A DNA stretch of 25,674 nt from JASGDB01 sp049841315 (GCA_049841315.1 JASGDB010000085.1:1-25674), one strand, 5' to 3'; counted from the first letter of the stretch, positions 15,190 through 23,071 are shown. The notes: a model not told the origin generated them from the sequence alone. Translations and numbers: made by a program.

Positions 15190-16401
15190 CTACTTCAAAA
15201 CATCTTCAATAATCTTATCCAGTTTATTATCCGGAAGTGTGTTGAGATAAGACATTGTTGATTTAATATCTTTTTGCCCCAAAGCTTCCCGAATGGTTTC
15301 AATTGAAATATTGTTGAATTTCAGAACCGTAGCAAACGAATGACGGGCACAGTAATACGAAATGTTTTTATTGATTTCCAGTTCTTTCATTATCTCTTTT
15401 AATTGTTGATTGACGTAGTAAGTCAACACTTTTTTTGACCGATTTTTAAGGTAAACCTGAGTCGGATTTTCTGTATTAAGAACATTGAAAATATATTTTG
15501 AATCCTCTGTCGAGCCGTATTTTCCAAGAATATCACGGGTATATTCATTCGTTTTGAAACTTACCGGAACACCTGTCTTGCTGCGGACATAACTGATTCT
15601 TTCTCCATTAAGGCTGCTTTTCTCGAGTTTAATCAAATCCAAAAAATTAATCCCTCTGGAGTAATAACTAAAAAGAAACATATCTTTTGCGAACGCATAC
15701 TTTTCATCTTTCGGTTCATAGGCTTTGAGTTGCTCTATCTCGTCCTCGTTCAAATATTCTTTTTTCCCACTTTCTTTTAGTTGTGATATTTTATATTGTT
15801 TAAACGGATATTGTTTCTCTGTGATAACCTGACTTTTAATCGCTTGATTGAAAACAGAGCGTAAAGTTCTCATTCTAATCGCAACGCTTGATTGTTTATT
15901 TCCTCTTGAAACACAATAGGTTTCAAATTTTTTCAAAGCACTGTAATCGATTTCGTTAAACCCAATTTCCTTTTTATTGAAAAAACGTTGCAAAGAATTC
16001 AACGTATCTTTCTCCACTTTCGCAGTGCCAATTTTGTCCGATTTGGTTAAATCATCAATTACCCTTTCGTGAAACTTGGTGTAAGTCAAAGTCAATTTCT
16101 GACCACTGGTTGTTTTGATTTTACTGATTAAATCCGTTAAAGTAAAGAAAATTCCGTTCTTGTCGTATTCGTCAACGATTTCATCAATAATCTTAACTCT
16201 CCTGTCGATAAATTTATTGATATTGCTATGATTAGGGTGTGATTTCTTAACTCTTGAAGTTTCAAAACTCCAATCCTTTTCCTTACAGGTTTTACCAATA
16301 GAAAAACTGGTATTTTTCCGGTCTTTAATCAAAGATATGATGATGCTTTTTTCTCCTTTCCTGTTTTCTTTTGGAGCTAAAGTAAAGTTGTAAGTTATCA
16401 T
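15190..16401 (-). CDS. Tyrosine recombinase / island integrase
   Basis: 403 residues. The N-terminal arm-binding region is about 1-100, a SAM-like core-binding domain is about 105-195, and the catalytic domain follows. Active-site candidates are Arg249 (YYSRGINFLDL), Lys275 (VRSKTG), Arg353 (YYCARHSFAT) and the nucleophile Tyr385 (STMSYLNTL). The usual first His of box II is Tyr350 and the usual His of LGHxxI is Gln376 (LGQKDI); such changes occur among Bacteroidetes integrases, so activity is likely kept. The gene lies 218 bases from the right attachment site and points inward, as in many tRNA-targeting islands. It should catalyse insertion at, and with help excision from, tRNA-Asn. Confidence 0.94.
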   Translation of the reverse strand: MITYNFTLAPKENRKGEKSIIISLIKDRKNTSFSIGKTCKEKDWSFETSRVKKSHPNHSNINKFIDRRVKIIDEIVDEYDKNGIFFTLTDLISKIKTTSGQKLTLTYTKFHERVIDDLTKSDKIGTAKVEKDTLNSLQRFFNKKEIGFNEIDYSALKKFETYCVSRGNKQSSVAIRMRTLRSVFNQAIKSQVITEKQYPFKQYKISQLKESGKKEYLNEDEIEQLKAYEPKDEKYAFAKDMFLFSYYSRGINFLDLIKLEKSSLNGERISYVRSKTGVPVSFKTNEYTRDILGKYGSTEDSKYIFNVLNTENPTQVYLKNRSKKVLTYYVNQQLKEIMKELEINKNISYYCARHSFATVLKFNNISIETIREALGQKDIKSTMSYLNTLPDNKLDKIIEDVLK

Positions 16402-16421
16402 AATATGCCAATTTTTACATT

Positions 16422-16433
16422 TTTCACGAACAT
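16422..16433 (+). repeat. Single copy of TTTCACGAACAT upstream of the integrase
   Basis: One 12-base unit of the island-end repeat, about 20 bases upstream of the integrase start on the minus strand. A possible third integrase or regulator site. Confidence 0.5.
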
Positions 16434-16476
16434 CGAATCAAAAAACACTGTATTTATCGATATTTTCAATTCAATT

Positions 16477-16498
16477 TTTCACGAACATTTCACGAACA
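16477..16498 (+). repeat. Right copy of the 22-base island-end repeat
   Basis: Identical to 3819-3840, in the same orientation: two tandem TTTCACGAACA units. It lies between the integrase start and the right attachment site. Confidence 0.65.
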
Positions 16499-16619
16499 TT
16501 TCGTCTGCAAATATAAAATATTATAAATGAAAATAAAAACATAAACAACATAAAGTATTGATTTTCAAATATTATAAAGAAAAATAAAACATTCTGGTAT
16601 TATAATAAAACACGGGAAT

Positions 16620-16667
16620 TCTGACTGTTAATCAGAGGGTCGCTGGTTCGAGCCCAGCAGGAGGAGC
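16620..16667 (+). repeat. attR: 48-base copy of the tRNA-Asn 3' part
   Basis: Exact copy of 3724-3771. It lacks the 5' half of the tRNA, so it is not a second tRNA gene but the displaced 3' end of the original host gene. Confidence 0.93.
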
Positions 16668-16670
16668 AAA

Positions 16671-16698
16671 AAGACTTACAGAAATGTAGGTCTTTTTT
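16671..16698 (+). terminator. Original host terminator of tRNA-Asn, now beyond attR
   Basis: Stem AAGACTTACA/TGTAGGTCTT (one G-T pair), loop GAAA, then six T. The core stem equals that of the hairpin at 3782-3811 inside the island. Confidence 0.8.
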
Positions 16699-16749
16699 GT
16701 TTTTGTGCTGTATTAATTGGGGTTTATTAGCCACCGCAATACCCAATTT

Positions 16750-16791
16750 AAAATACCCTTTCCGAGATTTCAAACTCAGAAAGGGTATTTT
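16750..16791 (-). terminator. Terminator hairpin of katA
   Basis: Perfect 13-bp stem AAAATACCCTTTC/GAAAGGGTATTTT with a 16-base loop, 23 bases beyond the katA stop. The A/T-ended stem supplies a U-tract on either strand. Confidence 0.75.
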
Positions 16792-16813
16792 GAAAACAGT
16801 TACAAGTCCCGTT

Positions 16814-18301
16814 TTACTTATTATGATTCATCATATCCGCATCGATATTGACGTTCAGTTTGGAAGCGATTTTCATTCCCAATTCAATGTTGGCGCGGAA
16901 GAAGTGGCAAAGCTGGCGGTTGATGATTTCATCTTTTTTCGGCCCTTCGATTCCTTTCATGCTTCCAGCAATGTTATTCACAAGATGCTCGCGGTCTTCC
17001 TGATTCATCGCTTTGGTGTACAATAGTCCGGGCTGTGTGTAATGGTCGTCGTCGTTTTCATTCCGGTTGAAATTTGCAACGTGCGTGCTTTCCAAATCGT
17101 ATTCATAATTTTTGTAGGAAGCATCCGGCTTGATGTCGTCAAAACTATTCGGATGATAATTTGGAGCATCGCCGTAATCTTTGGCATCCGCCATAAAACC
17201 GTCCCGGTGGTAATTGTTCACGGCAAACGGACAGCGGTTCACTTCCAGAAGATGAGCATTCACACCAACCCTGTAACGATGTGCATCAGGATAGGAAAAC
17301 AATCTTCCCTGAAGCATTTTGTCCGGTGAAAAGCTGATTCCGTCAATCAGATTGCTCGGCGAAAAAGTAGACTGCTCTACGTGGGCAAAATAGTTGACCG
17401 GAACTTCATTCAGCTCCATCTCCCCGACTTCAATCAGCGGAAACTCACTCTGAAACCACACTTTAGTAACATCGAAAGGATTCCATCGGAATTCTTTTGC
17501 CTGTTCTTCCGTCATCACCTGAATATACATTGTCCATTTCGGGAAATCTCCGTTTTCAATGGCATTGCAGAGGTCTTCCTGTGCGAAATCAGGGTTTTCT
17601 CCTGCTATTTTAACAGCTTCATCGTCAGTAAAATTTTTGATTCCCTGTTTTGTTTTTAAATGGAATTTCACCCAAACTCTTTCATTTTTATCATTAATCA
17701 TTGAAAAAGTATGAGAACCAAAACCGTGCATGTGGCGGTAGCTGTACGGAGTTCCTCGGTCGGACATCAAAATCAGCACCTGATGAAGCGACTCGGGGTT
17801 CAAACTCCAGAAATCCCACATCATCGTCGCGCTTTTGAGATTTGTTTTCGGAACTCTTTTCTGCGTATGGATGAAATCCGGGAATTTTTTGGCGTCTTTA
17901 ATGAAGAAAACCGGCGTATTGTTTCCTACCAAATCCCAATTCCCGTCTTCCGTGTAAAATTTTAACGCAAAACCGCGAGGGTCTCTTGCCGTATCTGCAC
18001 TTCCTTTTTCACCACCTACGGTTGAAAATCTTGCAAACATCCTGCACTGATTTCCGACTTTGGAGAAAATTTTTGCCCGTGTATACTGCGTAATATCGTG
18101 TGTAACCGTAAACGTTCCGTAGGCGCCGCTTCCTTTGGCGTGTACGATTCTCTCGGGAATTCTTTCCCGTACGAAGTGGGCGAGATTTTCCTGAAGAATA
18201 AAATCCTGCAGAAGAACCGGCCCGCGCTGTCCGACTGTCTGGGAGTCCTGATGTTCAAAATAAGGCGCTCCGCTGTCTCGTGTTAATTTTTTGGAATCCA
18301 T
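16814..18301 (-). CDS. katA: Monofunctional heme catalase (small-subunit, clade 3 type)
   Basis: 495 residues, cytosolic, degrading hydrogen peroxide to water and oxygen. The distal heme residues are His54 in RERIPERIVHAKGSGA and Asn127 in VGNNTPVFF. The proximal heme ligand is Tyr336 in RLFSYPDAHRYRVG. Length and the absence of a C-terminal flavodoxin-like domain place it among small-subunit catalases. The active-site signature reads HFVRERIPER where most members have HFDRERIPER; the change is before the catalytic His and should be tolerated. It is divergent from oxyR across 104 bases, so its transcription is probably induced by OxyR under peroxide stress. A terminator follows at 16750-16791. 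Confidence 0.96.
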   Translation of the reverse strand: MDSKKLTRDSGAPYFEHQDSQTVGQRGPVLLQDFILQENLAHFVRERIPERIVHAKGSGAYGTFTVTHDITQYTRAKIFSKVGNQCRMFARFSTVGGEKGSADTARDPRGFALKFYTEDGNWDLVGNNTPVFFIKDAKKFPDFIHTQKRVPKTNLKSATMMWDFWSLNPESLHQVLILMSDRGTPYSYRHMHGFGSHTFSMINDKNERVWVKFHLKTKQGIKNFTDDEAVKIAGENPDFAQEDLCNAIENGDFPKWTMYIQVMTEEQAKEFRWNPFDVTKVWFQSEFPLIEVGEMELNEVPVNYFAHVEQSTFSPSNLIDGISFSPDKMLQGRLFSYPDAHRYRVGVNAHLLEVNRCPFAVNNYHRDGFMADAKDYGDAPNYHPNSFDDIKPDASYKNYEYDLESTHVANFNRNENDDDHYTQPGLLYTKAMNQEDREHLVNNIAGSMKGIEGPKKDEIINRQLCHFFRANIELGMKIASKLNVNIDADMMNHNK

Positions 18302-18314
18302 ATCGATAAAATTT

Positions 18315-18330
18315 TAATTAAATTTAATTA
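18315..18330. promoter_or_regulatory. Palindrome in the katA-oxyR intergenic region, candidate OxyR site
   Basis: Perfect 16-base palindrome TAATTAAATTTAATTA, 14 bases upstream of the katA start. Its place between a catalase gene and a divergent oxyR suggests regulator binding, but the sequence is only A and T, so chance cannot be excluded. Confidence 0.35.
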
Positions 18331-18356
18331 TGGAGCTAAATTAAGTTTTTTTGCCA

Positions 18357-18385
18357 TTGATTTTAACTAAAACACAGTATCTTTG
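18357..18385 (+). promoter_or_regulatory. Probable oxyR promoter
   Basis: TTG at 18357-18359 and TATCTTTG at 18378-18385, spaced 18 bases, fit the Bacteroidetes promoter pattern. The oxyR start is 20 bases further. Confidence 0.6.
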
Positions 18386-18405
18386 CAATAGATAAAATTA
18401 ATAGC

Positions 18406-19356
18406 GTGAATATTCAGCAGTTAGAATACCTTATCGCGGTGGATAAGTACAAGCATTTCGGGAAAGCAGCACAGGCTTGTTTCATTACGCAGCCTACGCT
18501 GAGTGCGATGATTCAGAAATTTGAAGATGAACTGGATGTGAAAATCTTCGACAGAACCACGCATCCTATCAGAACTACGGATGTCGGAATTGAAATTATC
18601 AAAGAAGCCAAACAGGTAATTGATTCCGTGAATGAACTGAAAAACAAAGCAAGCCTCCTCAACAACGTACTTGCCGGAACGCTGAATCTCGGAGTGATTC
18701 CTACGGTTTCTACCTATATTCTTCCGTCGGAAATTTTCGGATTTCTGAAAGAAAACCCTAAAATACTGCTGAACGTAAAAGAAATGACGACGGAAAACAT
18801 CATCCGTTCCATTAAATCCGGAGAACTTGATGCGGGAATTATCGCAACACCTTTCGATGCGGCGGATGAGTTCTATCAGGATTTTCTTTTCAATGAAGAG
18901 CTGATGCTGTATTCTTCCGAACCGATGCAGGACAAGCAACACGCTTTTGTAGTTCCCGAAGAAATAGACCGGGATAAAGTATGGCTTCTGGAAGAAGGCA
19001 ACTGCTTGAGAAAACAGTTTGAAAACATCTGCCACCTCAAAGAAAACAACCTAAAACCCCACAATCTGGAATTTCAGGCTTCCAATATCGGCACTTTAGT
19101 CCAGCTCGTGGATAAAATCGGCGGGCTTACCATTGTTCCCGAGCTGGCTTTGGAGCAGTTTTCAAAGGAACAGACGGAAAAAGTTCTGCACTTCCGCAAG
19201 CCGTTTCCGTACAGGGAAATCAGCCTGATTTATTATAAACCGACATATAAGCAGAAAATTCTGGATGAAATGTCCGGATTTATTAAGAAATCCCTTAAAA
19301 ACAAACTGAATTTCAATAAAAATCCGAAAGAGTATATTAATATCTCTCCGCAGTAA
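18406..19356 (+). CDS. oxyR: LysR-family peroxide sensor/regulator OxyR
   Basis: 316 residues, starting with GTG at 18406. The N-terminal HTH (IQQLEYLIAVDKYKHFGKAAQACFITQPTLSAMIQKFEDELDVKIFDR) is typical LysR. The effector domain contains EEGNCLRKQFENICHL: Cys200 and Cys209, with the same 9-residue spacing as the redox pair Cys199/Cys208 of E. coli OxyR, and the same CLR context. It should therefore sense peroxide by forming a disulfide and activate catalase and related genes. It is divergent from katA. A C-terminal tail of about 15 polar residues extends past the usual end. Confidence 0.94.
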   Translation: MNIQQLEYLIAVDKYKHFGKAAQACFITQPTLSAMIQKFEDELDVKIFDRTTHPIRTTDVGIEIIKEAKQVIDSVNELKNKASLLNNVLAGTLNLGVIPTVSTYILPSEIFGFLKENPKILLNVKEMTTENIIRSIKSGELDAGIIATPFDAADEFYQDFLFNEELMLYSSEPMQDKQHAFVVPEEIDRDKVWLLEEGNCLRKQFENICHLKENNLKPHNLEFQASNIGTLVQLVDKIGGLTIVPELALEQFSKEQTEKVLHFRKPFPYREISLIYYKPTYKQKILDEMSGFIKKSLKNKLNFNKNPKEYINISPQ

Positions 19357-19375
19357 TTTTTCAGAAAAAATGTTA

Positions 19376-19383
19376 TAAATTTG
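19376..19383 (+). promoter_or_regulatory. Probable -7 element of metK
   Basis: TAAATTTG fits TAnnTTTG; transcription would begin close to 19390, just before the riboswitch-like structure. No good -33 TTG is seen. Confidence 0.45.
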
Positions 19384-19395
19384 CACTGAAATTTT

Positions 19396-19445
19396 CGTGA
19401 GGAAAAATTTGGCTGATTGCAACCTCGGTAAAAAATGCTAAAACA
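19396..19445 (+). promoter_or_regulatory. SAM-II-like riboswitch in the metK leader
   Basis: A compact pseudoknot can be drawn. Stem 1 pairs GAGG (19399-19402) with CCTC (19423-19426). Loop bases TTTGGC (19408-19413) pair with GCTAAA (19437-19442), with one G-T pair. The strings ATTGCAA before the closing strand and GGTAAAAAATGCTAAAA after it follow the pattern TTGCAA-stem-UAAA...GCUAAAA of the SAM-II (metA) class. The gene downstream makes SAM, so feedback repression is the expected logic. The class assignment is by recall of the consensus. Confidence 0.72.
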
Positions 19446-19512
19446 GATTAACCGATATACTGTTCAGGCACATTTTTCCTCTTTATTATAATTTAATTTA
19501 AAAGATTAAAGA

Positions 19513-20796
19513 ATGTCTTATTTATTTACATCAGAGTCCGTATCCGAAGGACATCCTGACAAAGTTGCCGACCAGATTTCAGACGCATTGATAGACCATT
19601 TTCTTGCTTACGACAGGAATTCCAAAGTTGCCTGCGAAACGCTCGTTACCACGGGACAGGTTGTGCTGGCAGGCGAAGTGAAATCCGAAGCCTATCTCGA
19701 TGTGCAGACGATTGCGAGAGAAGTCATCAATGGAATCGGCTATACCAAAAGCGAATACATGTTCAACGGAGATTCGTGCGGCGTGATTTCCGCGATTCAC
19801 GAGCAGTCGCCGGACATTAATCAGGGCGTTGACCGTGCTGATGGAAGTGCCGATTTTGAAACAAAAGCCAATCTTCAGGGAGCAGGCGACCAGGGAATGA
19901 TGTTCGGATATGCCACCAACGAAACCGAAAATTATATGCCTTTGGCATTAGATTTAGCACATACGATTCTCAGGGAACTTTCTGAACTCAGAAAAGAAAA
20001 CGGAGCAATCCAATATCTGCGTCCGGATGCAAAATCTCAGGTAACCATAGAATATTCTGATAATCATAAGCCGATTCGTATCGATTCCATCGTAGTTTCC
20101 ACTCAGCATGATGAGTTCGGAAGCGAGGAAGCAATGCTGGCGAAAATCAGAAAAGACATTATTGAAATCTTGATTCCACGTGTGATAGAAAAACAAAATC
20201 CTGATATTCAGAGTCTTTTTAACGACCAGATAAAATACCACATCAACCCGACAGGAAAATTCGTCATCGGCGGTCCTCACGGAGATACGGGACTTACCGG
20301 AAGAAAAATAATCGTGGATACTTACGGAGGAAAAGGTGCGCACGGAGGAGGAGCTTTCTCAGGAAAAGACCCGTCCAAAGTAGACAGAAGTGCAGCGTAT
20401 GCAACAAGACATATCGCGAAAAACCTTGTCGCAGCGGGAATTGCGGATGAAGTTTTGGTTCAGGTTTCTTATGCAATCGGTGTGGCAGAGCCATGCGGTT
20501 TGTACATCAACACTTATGGAACTTCAAAAGTTGGCTTGAGCGACGGAGAAATTGCGAAAAAGGTTCAGAATATTTTTGATTTAAGACCGTATGCGATTGA
20601 GCAGAATCTGAAACTCAGAAATCCGATTTATCAGGAAACCGCTTCCTACGGACACATGGGAAGAGAATGTTACACCGGAAGCAAAACCTTTAACAAAGGA
20701 CATAAAAACGAAATCACCATCGATAATTTGGAATTTTTCACATGGGAAAAATTAGATAAAGTGGAGGATATCAAAAAGGCTTTCGGACTGAACTAA
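19513..20796 (+). CDS. metK: S-adenosylmethionine synthetase
   Basis: 427 residues, cytosolic; makes S-adenosylmethionine from methionine and ATP. Signature motifs are present: SEGHPDKVADQISDA (residues 11-25, including the ATP/metal His14), the metK signature GAGDQGMMFGYA (123-134), and the P-loop-like GGGAFSGKDPSKVDRSAAY. Length is in the normal range. The 156-base upstream region contains a SAM-II-like riboswitch, and a strong terminator follows at 20817, so it forms a single-gene unit. This is an essential host gene, and its product is also the methyl donor for the island's HsdM. Confidence 0.98.
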   Translation: MSYLFTSESVSEGHPDKVADQISDALIDHFLAYDRNSKVACETLVTTGQVVLAGEVKSEAYLDVQTIAREVINGIGYTKSEYMFNGDSCGVISAIHEQSPDINQGVDRADGSADFETKANLQGAGDQGMMFGYATNETENYMPLALDLAHTILRELSELRKENGAIQYLRPDAKSQVTIEYSDNHKPIRIDSIVVSTQHDEFGSEEAMLAKIRKDIIEILIPRVIEKQNPDIQSLFNDQIKYHINPTGKFVIGGPHGDTGLTGRKIIVDTYGGKGAHGGGAFSGKDPSKVDRSAAYATRHIAKNLVAAGIADEVLVQVSYAIGVAEPCGLYINTYGTSKVGLSDGEIAKKVQNIFDLRPYAIEQNLKLRNPIYQETASYGHMGRECYTGSKTFNKGHKNEITIDNLEFFTWEKLDKVEDIKKAFGLN

Positions 20797-20816
20797 GAAA
20801 CTGTAATGTAAAAATG

Positions 20817-20848
20817 AAAAACCGGATGAATCATTCATCCGGTTTTTT
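20817..20848 (+). terminator. Rho-independent terminator of metK
   Basis: Stem AAACCGGATGA/TCATCCGGTTT with a short loop and a following T-run, 20 bases after the metK stop. Confidence 0.9.
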
Positions 20849-20968
20849 CATGGATTAACACCCCGCCAAAATTTTCATAAAGAAATTTTTTCCTCCGCTC
20901 TTAAAAAGAGGGGAATATTCTCACCAACTCAATCACTCCTCAACTCCCTATCTCCTATCACTTGGATC

Positions 20969-22054
20969 TTAATAATTTTCTTCTTCGCCTTTCATTTTCT
21001 CCGCATTTTCCGCCATAATTACGGCATCTATCATTTCCTGTATATCGCCGTTCATATAAGCATCAAGATTATAAATAGACTTGTTGATTCTGTGGTCTGT
21101 AACTCTTCCCTGCGGATAGTTGTACGTTTTGATTTTTGCGGAACGGTCGCCGGTGGAAACCATTGTTTTACGCTGTGCCGCAATATCTCCGACCACTTCC
21201 TGCAATTTAATATCGTATAATTTTGCACGGAGCATTTCCATTGCTAACTCTCTGTTTGCCAGCTGAGAACGAGCCTGTTGACAAACCACAACAATTCCGG
21301 ACGGTTTGTGTGTTAATTGCACTTTTGTTTCCACTTTGTTGACGTTCTGTCCACCTGCTCCTCCGGAACGGGAAGTCTGCATTTCGATATCGGCAGGATT
21401 GATTTCTACATCTACCTCTTCGGCTTCGGGAAGAACAGCAACCGTAATTGCCGATGTGTGAACCCGGCCCTGAGATTCTGTTTCCGGAACACGCTGAACA
21501 CGATGAACGCCGGATTCAAATTTCATAATTCCGTAAACGCCTTCGCCTTCTACTTTCATTATCAGCTCTTTATAGCCTTTTGAGGCCTCGTTGGAATCTG
21601 TGATTTCGTGTCGCCAGCCTTTCGTTTTGAAATACATAGAATACATTCTGTACATATCTTCCACGAAAATTGCCGATTCGTCGCCACCTGTTCCTGCACG
21701 AAGTTCCACAATCACGTTTTTGTCATCGGCAGGGTCTTTCGGGATTAAAAGCACTTTGAGCTCTTCTTCATAAGCGGGAATTTTTTCCTGTGCTTCTAAT
21801 TTTTCCATTTTTGCCAAATCCACCAAATCCCTGTCGGAGCCGTCTGCGATGATTTCATCTGATTCTGCAATCGTGTCCAATGCAGATTTGTATTCATCAT
21901 ACACCTTTACGATTTTTCCCAAATCGCTGTATTCTTTGTTTAATGAGGAATATTTTTTCTGGTCTGAAATGACATCAGGCTGAATAATAAGGTCGGCAAC
22001 CTCATTATATCGTTGTTTTATGGCTTCTAATTTCGGAATTAATGACTTTGACAT
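20969..22054 (-). CDS. prfA: Peptide chain release factor 1
   Basis: 361 residues. The GGQ motif (234-236, in SGGAGGQNVNK) triggers peptidyl-tRNA hydrolysis. The codon-reading P-x-T tripeptide of RF1 appears as Pro190-Glu191-Thr192 in VQRVPETESQGRVHTSA, where E. coli has PAT; this excludes RF2, which has SPF. RF1 releases peptides at UAA and UAG. Full length. TACTTTTG on the minus strand (22073-22080) fits a -7 box. It is convergent with metK, whose terminator lies about 120 bases from the prfA stop. Confidence 0.97.
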   Translation of the reverse strand: MSKSLIPKLEAIKQRYNEVADLIIQPDVISDQKKYSSLNKEYSDLGKIVKVYDEYKSALDTIAESDEIIADGSDRDLVDLAKMEKLEAQEKIPAYEEELKVLLIPKDPADDKNVIVELRAGTGGDESAIFVEDMYRMYSMYFKTKGWRHEITDSNEASKGYKELIMKVEGEGVYGIMKFESGVHRVQRVPETESQGRVHTSAITVAVLPEAEEVDVEINPADIEMQTSRSGGAGGQNVNKVETKVQLTHKPSGIVVVCQQARSQLANRELAMEMLRAKLYDIKLQEVVGDIAAQRKTMVSTGDRSAKIKTYNYPQGRVTDHRINKSIYNLDAYMNGDIQEMIDAVIMAENAEKMKGEEENY

Positions 22055-22072
22055 TGTGGAATTTTAAGTATG

Positions 22073-22080
22073 CAAAAGTA
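22073..22080 (-). promoter_or_regulatory. Probable -7 element of prfA
   Basis: Reads TACTTTTG on the minus strand, 18 bases before the start codon. The -33 element is unclear. Confidence 0.45.
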
Positions 22081-22158
22081 TGAAATTTCGGGGGAATATT
22101 TTTTGGGGATTTTTGGCGGAAAATTTTGTTGGAAAAATCACGTGTAATCGTTTTCAGC

Positions 22159-22503
22159 TTAATGCAAACCCTTGTTAGCTGATGTTTTTTGGGGTTTCTG
22201 TAAGCAGTATTGCCCAAAAGAAAATAAGCCCATTAATAGGTTAATTACCGAAATTTTCTCGTTAAACTCTTTCATTAAAAACATGTTTGCAATAGACAAA
22301 ACCAAGTAAGCTGCAATAGGAATAATCAAAAAATCTTTTTTGGAATTAAAATTCAGATTTAATGGGTAAAGCATTACTCCAAATATTAAAGTTGCCATTG
22401 TTACATAGTAAAATGCTAAGTTACTCACTTCTTTTTGGAATAATACAAAATAAATTATTGGTAATAATGATAGTATAAACAATGATGATATAACTTTTTT
22501 CAT
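22159..22503 (-). CDS. Small integral membrane protein of unknown function
   Basis: 114 residues with four predicted membrane segments (about 5-22, 28-46, 58-76, 84-102) and a short basic C-terminal tail (QKPQKTSANKGLH). No catalytic or ligand motif is visible and no family is recognised. The first segment follows MKK and could double as a signal anchor. It stands between prfA and another small membrane protein gene, both on the same strand, but the gaps (104 and 286 bases) argue against an operon. Confidence 0.65.
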   Translation of the reverse strand: MKKVISSLFILSLLPIIYFVLFQKEVSNLAFYYVTMATLIFGVMLYPLNLNFNSKKDFLIIPIAAYLVLSIANMFLMKEFNEKISVINLLMGLFSFGQYCLQKPQKTSANKGLH

Positions 22504-22695
22504 AATACAAATATTAAAAAAAAGGCTACCTGGCCAGCCCTATATGACCGTGTTTATCAATATTTTAAACCAGATTTTCAATTTCTGTACCGATAAGCAA
22601 TCTGATGACAATTTGACATTTTTGGTGTGGCAAAATTTCTGTTAACGTTTGAATATATATTCATAAAATACACATATAATTCTCAATTTTTAATC

Positions 22696-22729
22696 AAAAA
22701 AATCAGCTCCCGAAAATTCGGAAGCTGAT
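22696..22729 (-). terminator. Terminator of the small membrane protein gene at 22790
   Basis: On the minus strand, stem ATCAGCT/AGCTGAT continues into an inner CCGAA/TTCGG stem and is followed by a run of seven T. It lies 60 bases past the stop. Confidence 0.8.
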
Positions 22730-22789
22730 GATATATATTGTTTTGCTTTGATATTACTTCCCTCAAATTCAGGGAGAGAAGCAATGACA

Positions 22790-23071
22790 TCACATTAATG
22801 ATGACCGTGATGAATAAAAGGCCCGTCCGCCCTTCGGCTGGTTGTAGATAACTTCTGCACCGTCCTGCTCATAGATTTTCTTTCTTCTGATATCTTCCGG
22901 GTCGAAAGGTTTTGTTTTCCCAAAATATTCAGCAAGTCCTTGTGTAAGCCAAAGCGGAATAATGAATCCGAAAAACATAAAAATACACCAAAAACCAACC
23001 AGAAACATACAGATGAAATAAACAGTCCATAAAAACTGGTAAAACGGGAAAAATGAAGATAATATCGTCAT
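22790..23071 (-). CDS. Small membrane protein with cytoplasmic tail, unknown function
   Basis: 93 residues from the ATG at 23069-23071. A frame extends upstream to 23116, but a good promoter (TACTTTTG at 23088-23095, minus) lies inside that extension, so the shorter form is preferred. Residues about 8-47 are one long or two close membrane segments rich in Phe and Trp (FLWTVYFICMFLVGFWCIFMFFGFIIPLWL, split here by function). The tail (FDPEDIRRKKIYEQDGAEVIYNQ...) is charged. No family is recognised. It has its own promoter and terminator, so it is probably expressed alone. Confidence 0.6.
   Translation of the reverse strand: MTILSSFFPFYQFLWTVYFICMFLVGFWCIFMFFGFIIPLWLTQGLAEYFGKTKPFDPEDIRRKKIYEQDGAEVIYNQPKGGRAFYSSRSSLM

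Larger units (their letters stand above)
3724..16667. mobile_element. Integrative genomic (defence) island in tRNA-Asn
   Basis: The island is bounded by an exact 48-base direct repeat: the 3' part of tRNA-Asn at 3724-3771 and a lone copy at 16620-16667. An inward-facing tyrosine integrase gene lies next to the right repeat, and near each end is an identical 22-base repeat that may be integrase arm sites. The cargo is a type I restriction-modification operon with a Schlafen-AlbA ATPase, a TIR protein, a RAYT transposase and a Fic protein, plus two small regulators. No relaxase, coupling protein, type IV secretion or phage structural gene is present, so the element would need help to move between cells. 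The excised form would be 12,896 bp, carrying one att copy. Confidence 0.9.

Noticed and set aside
16620..16667. Second tRNA-Asn gene
   Set aside because: Only the 3' part is present; acceptor 5' strand and D-arm are missing, so it is the right attachment copy.
3724..16667. Integrated prophage or conjugative element
   Set aside because: No structural, lysis, relaxase or secretion genes are present among the cargo.
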